A stretch of 64,000 nucleotides of DNA from Beggiatoa leptomitoformis. GTDB taxonomy: Bacteria > Pseudomonadota > Gammaproteobacteria > Beggiatoales > Beggiatoaceae. Below are positions 52,524 through 62,649 of this stretch, in pieces. The stretch's first letter is position 1; each line of letters opens with the position of its first letter. Under the pieces are notes generated by a model. It saw only the letters and a program-made list of their open reading frames with translations. It ran no database searches and had not been told where the DNA came from. A program made the position numbers and the translations under genes. Location of the stretch: NCBI RefSeq assembly GCF_001305575.3, contig NZ_CP012373.2, positions 682,001-746,000 of the forward strand. The letters run 5' to 3'.

Positions 52524-53369
52524 GTGTCAAATACACACGGGGTATTATATGTTGTTGCAACCCCTATCGGTAATTTAGCGGATTTTACCCACCGCGCCCA
52601 AGCCGTTTTAGAAAAAGTTCAGGTAATCGCCGCAGAAGATACCCGTCATAGTCGACATTTGCTAACGCACTTTGGCATTAATACACCATTGCAGGCATTA
52701 CATGAACATAATGAGCGACAAGCAACCGAAACATTACTAAACCGCTTACAAGCGGGGGAATCTGTTGCCTTAATTAGCGACGCAGGCACACCCCTCATCA
52801 GCGACCCCGGACGGCTATTAATTGAAACCGCGCATAACGCACGTATTCAAGTTGTGCCTATTCCCGGTGCAAGTGCATTAATCAGTGCATTATCGGTTGC
52901 AGGATTGAGCGCGGATAAATTTGTATTTGCCGGTTTTTTACCTGCAAAATCTAACGCCCGCCAACAGCAATTACAAACATTACTCTCAGAAACCCGCACG
53001 TTGGTTTTTTATGAAGCCCCGCATCGCATTGTGGAGTGTATCACTGACATGGTGCAATGTTTTGGTGAACAACGGGTAGGAACACTCTGCAAAGAATTGA
53101 CCAAGTTATTTGAAACTATTTATAGAGATAATTTACAAGGCTTATTAACGTGGCTTACCGCAGAAGCGGAACGACAAAAAGGAGAGTTTGTCATTGTTTT
53201 ACAAGGTGCAGAACCCATAGATACGCAACAGCTAACAGCAGAAACAGAACGGACAATGCGGATTTTATTAACTGAACTCCCTCTAAAACAAGCGGCAAAA
53301 CTCGCCAGCGAAATCACTGGCGTTAGTAAAAATACCTTGTACGCATGGGGATTAGCGCAACGAGCATGA
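52524..53369 (+). CDS. rsmI: 16S rRNA (cytidine-1402-2'-O)-methyltransferase
   Basis: Methylates the ribose of C1402 in the 16S decoding centre. The 281 residues carry the SAM-dependent tetrapyrrole-methylase-type fold: GVLYVVATPIGNLADFT, IAAEDTRHSRHLLTHFGI, ALISDAGTPLISDPG, VVPIPGASALISALSVAG, FYEAPHRI. The start is GTG (52524) with AGGAGAG eight bases upstream. It is convergent with mltF, with only one base between the stops. Confidence 0.97.
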   Translation: MSNTHGVLYVVATPIGNLADFTHRAQAVLEKVQVIAAEDTRHSRHLLTHFGINTPLQALHEHNERQATETLLNRLQAGESVALISDAGTPLISDPGRLLIETAHNARIQVVPIPGASALISALSVAGLSADKFVFAGFLPAKSNARQQQLQTLLSETRTLVFYEAPHRIVECITDMVQCFGEQRVGTLCKELTKLFETIYRDNLQGLLTWLTAEAERQKGEFVIVLQGAEPIDTQQLTAETERTMRILLTELPLKQAAKLASEITGVSKNTLYAWGLAQRA

Positions 53370-53370
53370 G

Positions 53371-54816
53371 TTATAACATGGGTGTTTGCACGGGCGATAA
53401 ATATTGTGTGGGTTGTTGTGGTGAAAAAATACGAATTTCGTGGTCATCTGCATGTAATGTGTCTAATGAAGCTAATAATTTGTCATAAAACCGTCGAACA
53501 TTATTAACGAAATACACAGGCTCACTGCCCCGCGCATAACCGTGTCGAGTACGACGATACCAAGTCGGCTCGCTCAACAATGGCAAGGTTTTTTTAACGT
53601 CTATCCAACGTTTCGGGTCGTGTCCTTGTTGACGGGCTAATTGTTGCGCGTCATATAAATGCCCTAAACCCACATTATAAGCCGCTAAAGCCAACCAAGT
53701 ACGGTCTGGTTCAGGCACATCCTCATCCACTTTACCCCGTAACATCAAAAAATATCGTGCAGCACCATCAATACTTTGATAGGGGTCTTCGCGGTCTTGA
53801 ATATTCACTTCCATTGCGGTTGCATGTGTCAGCATCATAATGCCCCGCACGCCTGTGTAAGAAACCGCTTCAGGATTCCAGTGAGATTCTTGATAACCCA
53901 TAGCCGCTAACAACCGCCAATCTAAGTTATACAACAAGCCCACCTGTTCAAAATATTTACGGTAAAAAGGCAACCGCTCTTCCACATGACGATAAAACGT
54001 GCGGGTATCAACATAATCAAACTCAGTAAAATCAATATGTCCATAATAACGGTCAATTAAACGGTCTAAATCACCTGACGCACGCAAACGATTAATAAAG
54101 CGCATTGCCGCAATATATAAACTATCATCACCCACTGTGCGCGGAAATGCCCACGCAATCAACTCATCCTCAGCAACTTCAAAACTAACTTGCAATTCAG
54201 GAAAAAAGCGTTGTATCTGCGTGATTTCACTCGCATGTAATAAAGAAAATTTAATTTCACCCGTATTGATTTTTTCTAATACTTCAGCTGGCGATAAATC
54301 AACGGTTTGCCATGTTAAATGTGGATAATCTTGTTGTTGCAAGCGTGTGACCAAATCAACTTGGCTTGTTCCCTCAATAAGAACGAGCGTGGTCGTTTCA
54401 TTTAAATCCGCCAAACTGCGAGGCACATTTGGCGTATTTTTACGGTACACCAATTGATGCGTTGTTTTTTGATAAGCAGGACTAAAACGCACTTGTGAAC
54501 GGCGTTCATTATTAATAGTCAATCCTGCGGCGGCAAAATGGACTTGTTGACTCACAACCATCGGTAAAATATCGGCATAACGCTGTGCAACTACTAACTT
54601 TAATTGTACCCCTAACTCCGTTGCAAACTGTTGAGCAAGTTCATATTCAAGCCCCATTGTTTCCCCATCAACGTTTACATAATAAGTCGTCGGACTTTGG
54701 CGGGTGACAACGACTAATTCACCTTGTGTTTTGATTGTTTCTAGCAACGTGGGTTCTGGAGAACAGAACGTGACGATAAAGCCTAATAAAATGGTTGTCA
54801 GAATTTTCATAAGCAT
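53371..54816 (-). CDS. mltF: Membrane-bound lytic murein transglycosylase F
   Basis: Cleaves peptidoglycan glycan strands. The 481-residue protein has a short hydrophobic leader with a possible lipobox Cys (ILLGFIVTFCSPEP), an SBP_bac_3-like regulatory domain (about 30-265), and a C-terminal lysozyme-like domain with the catalytic Glu in AAMGYQESHWNPEA, then GVRGIMMLT and LAAYNVGLGHLYDA. This two-domain layout is diagnostic of MltF. Confidence 0.95.
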   Translation of the reverse strand: MLMKILTTILLGFIVTFCSPEPTLLETIKTQGELVVVTRQSPTTYYVNVDGETMGLEYELAQQFATELGVQLKLVVAQRYADILPMVVSQQVHFAAAGLTINNERRSQVRFSPAYQKTTHQLVYRKNTPNVPRSLADLNETTTLVLIEGTSQVDLVTRLQQQDYPHLTWQTVDLSPAEVLEKINTGEIKFSLLHASEITQIQRFFPELQVSFEVAEDELIAWAFPRTVGDDSLYIAAMRFINRLRASGDLDRLIDRYYGHIDFTEFDYVDTRTFYRHVEERLPFYRKYFEQVGLLYNLDWRLLAAMGYQESHWNPEAVSYTGVRGIMMLTHATAMEVNIQDREDPYQSIDGAARYFLMLRGKVDEDVPEPDRTWLALAAYNVGLGHLYDAQQLARQQGHDPKRWIDVKKTLPLLSEPTWYRRTRHGYARGSEPVYFVNNVRRFYDKLLASLDTLHADDHEIRIFSPQQPTQYLSPVQTPML

Positions 54817-54971
54817 TATTCACAGGTTAGTAAAGCATCACTGTTATGTATGCACAGAATGGAATGTCAGACACTCTAAAACAAGCCCTTTATAAAAGCA
54901 ATCAATAATGAGGAAAATGAATATATTAGTAGGTGTTTATCTGGATTGATTTTTAGCCACTATCATAAAAA

Positions 54972-55004
54972 ACGGATAACACTGCTTAAAGCGATGTTAT
55001 CCGT
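54972..55004. repeat. GGATA-NCAC palindromic repeat, copy 3
   Basis: ACGGATAACACTGC (54972-54985) pairs with GCGATGTTATCCGT (54991-55004), with one mismatch and one wobble pair, around a TTAAA loop. It lies 3' of thiC on the minus strand. Confidence 0.6.
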
Positions 55005-55046
55005 GCGATTTGGTAATACTTACATTACCACATAAAAAATAATGAT

Positions 55047-56948
<1,902 letters not shown>

Positions 56949-56993
56949 TTAAAGGGTTAAAACAAACAGCGCAGGAATAACAAGCGGTTATCT

Positions 56994-57080
56994 AAACGCG
57001 CATCCCTCCGCTGGTACTAACCAGTTCAGGTTCAAAGGGTCTTTCTCAGTTTTCAGCGCATTGCTAAAAACACCCCTAGC
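56994..57080 (-). promoter_or_regulatory. TPP riboswitch (THI element) upstream of thiC
   Basis: On the minus strand the conserved blocks appear in order: AGGGGTG (57079-57072), CTGAGAAAGACCC, TTTGAACCTGAACTGGTTAG, TACCAGCGGAGGGATGCG. The thiC start codon is about 60 bases downstream. The rest of the 490-base gap up to 57424 holds no gene and no other motif I recognise. Confidence 0.95.
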
Positions 57081-57424
57081 CGTTTTAGACAGTGTTCAGA
57101 CTATCTAAGTGAAATAGTAGCATTATGTGAGCAGATAAGTCAGGTATCACAAGCTAGACCTGCATTATATTGGGCAAAAGTAAGCGAGATACTTTTCCAT
57201 CGCACGGTATTATCCGTTTATTTATAGGCTTGCAACGGTCTATTAACATTCAACGTATGATGGTAATAAAACAGATTTTTCCCCTGTATTCCCTCATTGA
57301 CGCGGACATTTAAGGGGCGATGTTTTCTTATCCTTGCTTGAACATATTGAGCATTCTGCAAAACACCCGATAACAACATGATAAACTAATAATTAACCAT
57401 AACACTGCATATAGGCACATCACA

Positions 57425-59095
57425 ATGGACTATTACATGCAAGGCGGGGGAAAAGTAAAACTGGTCGATACCGATTTTGTTGCTGAAGGGGGAGAAGGCA
57501 AGATTTATGTGAAGAATAAAACAGTTTACAAAATTTACACCGACATTGCCCGCGTAATGCCTGTTGCTAAGATTCAAGAACTCAATGTGTTAGACCATCC
57601 TTGCATTGTTCGCCCATTAGCACTGTTGCTGGACAAAAATAATCAACCTGTCGGTTTTACCATGCTACAAGCGGTTAATACCCAATCGCTACCACGTTTA
57701 TTTACCAACGATTTTCGTCAACAGCAAAATATTAGCGATTCGATGATTTTCGCTTTATTAGAAAAAATGCACGAAACTATCCATTTTATCCATCAACACC
57801 ATTGTTTAATGGTTGATGGAAATGAAATGAATTACTTAGTAGATACCCAAACATGGGAAAAGCCGTATTTTATAGATGTGGATTCTTATCAAACCCCCCA
57901 TTTTCCAGCCACCGCATTAATGCCATCTATTAAAGATTATCATACACAAGGATTTAGCCCACTAACTGATTGGTTTGCTTTTGCTATCGTCGCCTGTCAA
58001 CTGCTGGTTGGCATACATCCTTATAAAGGTAAACACGCCAATCATAAAGGCTTAGAAAGTCGGATGAAAGCCAATATTTCCATTTTTAACGCCACAGTTT
58101 CCCTACCCGCTGCGGTGCGTGATTTCGCCATTATTCCCAGCACATGGCAAGATTGGTTTATCCGTTTGTTTGAAAAGGGAGAACGCCTTGCACCGCCACT
58201 ATTATCAGGTAAATTACCCGCACCTGCGCTACGTGTACATGTTGTACAGGGAACAAATAATTTTACGGTGACGCTGTTACACGATTATAAAGAACCTATT
58301 CGGGAACATCATTATTACAATGGATTAAATACCATTTTTGTAAAAAATACGGTTTATATACAAAAACAGCCTTTTTCTTTACAAAATACGACAACACAAA
58401 TTATTTACGAACCGCGCAGTTTAACAGCACTCGCCGCAACGATTCATCAACAACAATTACAACTCACGGTTTTATCAACAGGAGAAGTGCTTGCCCTTAC
58501 GTTGAATGCAGAGCAATTATTGTGCGTTAATAATAATTTATATGTTGTGCAATATGACAAACTTATCACCATTCAGCTACGTCAAGTCAATGATAAATTA
58601 TTCGCCAGCAGTGGGACTGTATGGCAAATCATGCCCAATTCACACCAAGTTTTTCAAGGGATTATTTATCAAAATGTACTGGGTAAGCCTTATTTAGTCA
58701 TCCCTTACCAACAATCTTGCGCCATCTTGGCTGTCCCCGAATTAATGGGTTATAAACTCATTAATGCAAAACATGATAAAGGGGTTGTAATGTTGATGGG
58801 GCGAAAGAATGGGCAATATGATGAAATAATTATTCGTTTTAACGATAACTACAGTCAGTACGATGTCCGCGTTTTAGAAAATCGGGATATTTTAGAAAGT
58901 AACTTTGTAACATTGGATAATGGCGTTGTTATCCATATTCCCGAAGAAGGGGAAATGCACATTTTCCATCGTCAGGCGAATGCCATGAAAACGATTAAAG
59001 ACCCCTTTATTCGTACTTCAATGCGTTTATGTCATGAAGGCACGAGCGTTTTATTTTATGAAGGTACAACGTTGTTTGGGATGAAAATGAAATAG
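57425..59095 (+). CDS. YegI-like protein-kinase-fold protein with C-terminal repeat domain
   Basis: The N-terminal 270 residues resemble bacterial YegI-type kinases: a Gly loop (EGGEGKIY), VYKIY, a catalytic-loop region reading MVDGNEMNYLV where related proteins have GD-x-N-x-x-N, and the metal-binding segment FIDVDSYQ. TDWFAFAIVACQLLVGIHPYKG is a kinase-like helix region. The second half (about 280-556) is a string of beta-strand repeats that looks like a propeller. The displaced Asp in the catalytic loop leaves kinase activity uncertain. YegI-type kinases usually sit with vWA or phosphatase genes, none of which are near. Confidence 0.75.
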   Translation: MDYYMQGGGKVKLVDTDFVAEGGEGKIYVKNKTVYKIYTDIARVMPVAKIQELNVLDHPCIVRPLALLLDKNNQPVGFTMLQAVNTQSLPRLFTNDFRQQQNISDSMIFALLEKMHETIHFIHQHHCLMVDGNEMNYLVDTQTWEKPYFIDVDSYQTPHFPATALMPSIKDYHTQGFSPLTDWFAFAIVACQLLVGIHPYKGKHANHKGLESRMKANISIFNATVSLPAAVRDFAIIPSTWQDWFIRLFEKGERLAPPLLSGKLPAPALRVHVVQGTNNFTVTLLHDYKEPIREHHYYNGLNTIFVKNTVYIQKQPFSLQNTTTQIIYEPRSLTALAATIHQQQLQLTVLSTGEVLALTLNAEQLLCVNNNLYVVQYDKLITIQLRQVNDKLFASSGTVWQIMPNSHQVFQGIIYQNVLGKPYLVIPYQQSCAILAVPELMGYKLINAKHDKGVVMLMGRKNGQYDEIIIRFNDNYSQYDVRVLENRDILESNFVTLDNGVVIHIPEEGEMHIFHRQANAMKTIKDPFIRTSMRLCHEGTSVLFYEGTTLFGMKMK

Positions 59096-59107
59096 GCTAA
59101 AAAACTA

Positions 59108-59161
59108 TTTGAAGCAGAATTTTTAAGGTGATTAGATAACCCGCGTTTATTCTGCTTCAAA
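59108..59161. terminator. Inverted repeat between convergent genes
   Basis: TTTGAAGCAGAA (59108-59119) and TTCTGCTTCAAA (59150-59161) are a perfect 12-bp inverted repeat, with T-rich sequence after the first arm and a partial TTTT after the second. It lies between two convergent genes. Confidence 0.55.
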
Positions 59162-59194
59162 CAGGTTTTAAGATGGATAACACTGCGCAATCTA

Positions 59195-59770
59195 TCAAAC
59201 GCGGTCTATCCATTTATCCATTGTCGGGGCGTGATAATCTTCAAATGCCTGTAATAAGCGTTCAGGTCTTTCTTCAACAAGTAAACTTTCTAAGTGTTCA
59301 CTTCTTAAAAAACCTTGTGCAACGGCATGTTCCAAAAATTCTAATAAATAGCCAAAATATCCTGCAATATTCAGGAGTCCACAAGGGCTATTGTGTAGCC
59401 CTAATTGTGACCATGTGAGTATCTCAAATAATTCATCTAATGTTCCCCACCCGCCCGGCATTGCAATAAAACCGTCGGATAATTCCATCATTTTTGCTTT
59501 GCGTTCATGCATACTGTTGACAATAATTAACTCCGTAAGCCCCTGATGAGCAACTTCCTTAGCAACAAGAAACTCGGGAATCACACCAATAACATTGCCG
59601 CCCTCAGCCAGTACCGCATCCGCTAAAACCCCCATTAAACCAATATTGCCACCGCCATAAACCAGTGTTATATCGCGTTTAACTAAGGCTTTACCTAACG
59701 TCTGTGCGGCATGGCTGTAATTAGGATGGCTGCCTTTATTCGCACCAGTAAATACGCTAATACTTTTCAT
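59195..59770 (-). CDS. LOG-family nucleotide 5'-monophosphate phosphoribohydrolase
   Basis: Members release a base from a nucleoside monophosphate; in plants and some bacteria this makes active cytokinins. The motif PGGWGTLDELFE and the upstream ISVFTGANKGSHPNY are typical. I prefer the start MKSISVF (59770), because GAGG lies nine bases upstream; an in-frame ATG at 59785 overlaps that site. At 191 residues the length is normal for type I LOG. The physiological substrate here is unknown. Confidence 0.9.
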   Translation of the reverse strand: MKSISVFTGANKGSHPNYSHAAQTLGKALVKRDITLVYGGGNIGLMGVLADAVLAEGGNVIGVIPEFLVAKEVAHQGLTELIIVNSMHERKAKMMELSDGFIAMPGGWGTLDELFEILTWSQLGLHNSPCGLLNIAGYFGYLLEFLEHAVAQGFLRSEHLESLLVEERPERLLQAFEDYHAPTMDKWIDRV

Positions 59771-59865
59771 TGTTATGTACCTCATGGGTTGGGGTCAATA
59801 AGTAGCGCAAAGTGCTTGTGCGCTATACACTACGCCTTTTCTTTTAATCAATAGATTGCTCAATT

Positions 59866-60903
59866 ATGCGTGTGTTAGGTATAGAAACATCTTGTGATGA
59901 AACAGGGGTTGCGCTGTATGACAGTGAACAGGGCTTGTTAGGACATGAATTATATAGCCAAGTAGCACTACATGCACAATATGGCGGGGTTGTGCCTGAG
60001 TTAGCTTCGCGTGACCATGTGCGCAAAATTATTCCCTTATTAACAACATTATTAGCAAAAACAGCAACACGTCCACAACAAATAGCAGGGGTTGCTTATA
60101 CCGCAGGGCCCGGACTGATTGGCGCGTTATTGGTGGGTGCATCTGTTGGGCGTAGCATCGCGTGGACGTGGGGAGTGCCTGCCATTGGCGTGCATCATTT
60201 AGAAGGGCATTTACTCGCCCCTCTGTTAGAAACCCCCGCGCCCACTTTTCCTTTTTTAGCATTATTAGTATCAGGGGGACACACGCAATTAGTCGCTGTG
60301 CGTGGAATGGGTGAATATCAATTATTGGGTGAATCGGTGGATGATGCCGCAGGGGAAGCATTCGATAAAACAGCTAAATTACTGGGTTTAGGCTATCCGG
60401 GGGGAGCTGCACTAGCGCATTTAGCCGAGCAAGGTCATCCTAATGTGTTTCATTTTTCCCGCCCAATGACGAATCGTCCGGGTTTAGCATTTAGTTTTAG
60501 TGGCTTAAAAACCCATGTTTTAACCGCTTGGAAAAGTCAGGAAAATCCATCAGAACAAACACGTGCTGATATTGCCCGCGCATTTGAAGATGCAGTAGTT
60601 GATACATTGGTCATTAAATGTCGCCGTGCTTTAAAAGAAACGCGCTTGCAACGGCTGGTTGTCGCGGGGGGCGTGGGGGCAAATAAACAATTACGGCATC
60701 AATTGCAAGTGTTGGGTCAAGAATTAAACGTAAAAGTCTTTTATCCCCGTATTGAATTTTGTACGGATAACGGCGCGATGATAGCGTTAGCGGGTTGTTT
60801 ACGCTTGCAAGCAGGACAGCAAAGCCCATTAAATTTTAATGCCCATCCCCGTTGGCTGATGACGCAAATTGATGCAACTTATTCTCAACTTAAATCACCA
60901 TAA
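59866..60903 (+). CDS. tsaD: tRNA N6-adenosine threonylcarbamoyltransferase
   Basis: Transfers the threonylcarbamoyl group to A37 of ANN-decoding tRNAs, working with TsaB, TsaE and TsaC. The 345 residues begin [17 protein letters not shown] and include metal ligands in [12 protein letters not shown], then [28 protein letters not shown] and [13 protein letters not shown]. The length is standard. It overlaps rsmE by 19 bases, tail to tail. Confidence 0.98.
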   Translation: MRVLGIETSCDETGVALYDSEQGLLGHELYSQVALHAQYGGVVPELASRDHVRKIIPLLTTLLAKTATRPQQIAGVAYTAGPGLIGALLVGASVGRSIAWTWGVPAIGVHHLEGHLLAPLLETPAPTFPFLALLVSGGHTQLVAVRGMGEYQLLGESVDDAAGEAFDKTAKLLGLGYPGGAALAHLAEQGHPNVFHFSRPMTNRPGLAFSFSGLKTHVLTAWKSQENPSEQTRADIARAFEDAVVDTLVIKCRRALKETRLQRLVVAGGVGANKQLRHQLQVLGQELNVKVFYPRIEFCTDNGAMIALAGCLRLQAGQQSPLNFNAHPRWLMTQIDATYSQLKSP

Positions 60904-61616
60904 AGCATTTGAAAAATGGTTAAAATAGAAATAGTTGCTGTTTCTGTGCGTAAAATGCGTGTTCCCAAACTCACCGCTTTATAGCCCACTTGTTCTGCAT
61001 CAGCTATTTCCGTGTCACTTAAGCCACCTTCTGCCCCAATTAAGACCCGTATTGCAGTGGGTGGCGTTGCCATGTGCAAGGGCAGTGCTTGATTAGCCGT
61101 AGGAGAAAGGACATAAGCCAAACCGTCTGCGGGTTCAGTTAAATACTGTGTTAAAGACGTAACGGGTCTAAGCAGTGGTAGGCGATTGCGTCCTGATTGT
61201 TCGCAAGCACTAATGAGGATTTTTTGCCAATGTTGGGTGCGTTTGGTTGCGGTGATAGGGTCTAAACGCACGCTACGTTCCGTCATGATGGGAACAATAC
61301 AAGTTACGCCCAGTTCAACGGCTTTTTGCAACGCATAATCCATGTGGTCGGTACGGGAAATAGCTTGTACAAGTGTTAAAGACAGTGGGGATTCGCGTTC
61401 TATTGTATGCCATTCACTTACCCGCAACCGTGCAGATTTTTTGCCTACGTCAATCAAGCAGGCATCATATTCCCCCCCTTGCCCGTTAAAAACTCGTAAT
61501 CTATCGCCCTCACGCAAACGTAGCACGGTCAACATGTAATGCAACACCTCTTTAGGTAAGTCAAAAACGGTATTTGTTGCAAGCGGAGAAGCGAGAAAAA
61601 AACGAGATAAACGCAT
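60885..61616 (-). CDS. rsmE: 16S rRNA (uracil-1498-N3)-methyltransferase
   Basis: Methylates U1498 of 16S rRNA. The 243 residues have an N-terminal PUA-like part ([40 protein letters not shown]) and a SPOUT domain with the trefoil-knot residues [12 protein letters not shown] and [12 protein letters not shown]. Length and motifs match RsmE. Confidence 0.97.
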   Translation of the reverse strand: MRLSRFFLASPLATNTVFDLPKEVLHYMLTVLRLREGDRLRVFNGQGGEYDACLIDVGKKSARLRVSEWHTIERESPLSLTLVQAISRTDHMDYALQKAVELGVTCIVPIMTERSVRLDPITATKRTQHWQKILISACEQSGRNRLPLLRPVTSLTQYLTEPADGLAYVLSPTANQALPLHMATPPTAIRVLIGAEGGLSDTEIADAEQVGYKAVSLGTRILRTETATISILTIFQMLYGDLS

Positions 61617-61766
61617 AATAAATCCTAGTCTGAGTCGAGAACCCGCTCTATTTTACTGCACTCGTCGGTTTTCTTCTCAAAAATCCCTGTAAATTATAAG
61701 AAATAGATAAGATTCTATTATTGATAAATATTGTATAGTAACCGTATTTTAAAAAGAGAATAAGAA

Positions 61767-61805
61767 ATGACCTATTCAACAGATTTCCGTAAAAAAGTAT
61801 TGCTC
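61767..61805 (+). pseudogene. N-terminal remnant of an IS630-type transposase
   Basis: ATG at 61767 encodes MTYSTDFRKKVL, the characteristic start of IS630-like transposase helix-turn-helix domains. After about 13 codons the frame enters a cluster of palindromes and no further transposase sequence is seen. No terminal inverted repeats were identified. Confidence 0.5.
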
Positions 61806-61940
61806 ATTACCAAGTTTCACTTGGTAATACCTATTCGCCAAGTGCTGCTTGGCGGGTACTTGAACGCCCCCCGCTTAAGTCCGCTTGTACTCGGCAAGCG
61901 GAGCTTGCAAGGCAGGCATTACCAAGCAGAGCTTGGTAAC
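61806..61940. repeat. Cluster of four CCAAGC-type palindromes
   Basis: Four short palindromes lie in tandem: ATTACCAAG/CTTGGTAAT (61806-61828), CGCCAAG/CTTGGCG (61836-61854), GCAAGC/GCTTGC (61894-61908) and TTACCAAGC/GCTTGGTAA (61919-61939). They share the CCAAGC core. They interrupt the transposase remnant, suggesting repeat insertion or expansion there. Confidence 0.65.
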
Positions 61941-61975
61941 GAGCAAAATCTTGATTCAGGCAATCTTTTAAAGAT

Positions 61976-62004
61976 GGATACCACCGTTTGATGCGGTGGT
62001 GTCC
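61976..62004. repeat. GGATA-NCAC palindromic repeat, copy 4
   Basis: GGATACCACCGT (61976-61987) pairs with GCGGTGGTGTCC (61993-62004), including two G-T wobbles, around a 5-base loop. It belongs to the same family as 37122, 50015 and 54972. Confidence 0.6.
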
Positions 62005-62085
62005 GTACTATTTTTGTAGGAAGTTCGCTGAAGGGGAAATGAAGGCTAAACGGGCGCGCTAATTTTAAAACGGATGTATTATGGT

Positions 62086-62138
62086 AAAAAAACAGGTGTC
62101 TAGCGCACTTTACATCCGTTACGGCTTAGACATCCTGT
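62086..62138 (-). terminator. Intrinsic terminator of the truncated haemoglobin gene
   Basis: On the minus strand ACAGGATGTCTA (62138-62127) pairs with TAGACACCTGT (62102-62092), with one bulged base, and is followed by seven T. A second inverted repeat (AACGGATGTA/TACATCCGTT) overlaps it. Confidence 0.65.
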
Positions 62139-62161
62139 CTGATTAAGTGTTGACTATCAAT

Positions 62162-62566
62162 TTATGTATTGCTGACTTCTTCTTTGTTCCGTAAAAAATC
62201 AGCCGTTCGGAAAAAAGAGAGTTGCAACTCTTTTTGTAATTCCTCTGATAAGCCTATATCGCGCATTGCTTGATACATACATAGCAACCATTCATCACGC
62301 TCTCTCTCACCAATCGCAAAGGGTAAGTGACGAGCGCGTAAACGCGGATGTCCATATTTTTCAACGTAGAAATTAGGCCCGCCCAACCAACCACTTAAAA
62401 AATCAAACAAGACTTGTTTTACTGCGGACAAATCACGCTCGTGCATTGCCCGAATGGTCTGGGCTTCTGGCAATGTATCCATCAATTCATAAAAACGATT
62501 GACGAGTTCGTGAATTTTAGGCTCACCACCTAAACGCTGATAGGGTGTTAAAATATTAAGTTGCAT
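62162..62566 (-). CDS. Group II truncated haemoglobin
   Basis: The 134 residues match the 2-on-2 globin fold of group II (GlbO-like): YQRLGGEPKIHELVNRFYELM, FLSGWLGGPNFYVEKYGHPRLRARHLPFAIG with the proximal His in RARH, and the conserved Trp in DEWLLCMYQAM. It binds O2 or NO through haem in the cytoplasm; a role in oxygen handling or NO protection is inferred from the family. It stands alone, with a terminator downstream. Confidence 0.95.
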   Translation of the reverse strand: MQLNILTPYQRLGGEPKIHELVNRFYELMDTLPEAQTIRAMHERDLSAVKQVLFDFLSGWLGGPNFYVEKYGHPRLRARHLPFAIGERERDEWLLCMYQAMRDIGLSEELQKELQLSFFRTADFLRNKEEVSNT

Positions 62567-62649
62567 AATTAAATTCTACAGTTAGCAATATTAAGTTAGA
62601 TAACATTTAATAAAGACAGAACAAATGTAAACGTTATCTAAAATCTATT

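Noticed and set aside
61767-61991. A 74-codon protein-coding gene
   Set aside because: Only the first 12 or so residues are protein-like; the rest is translated palindromic repeat.
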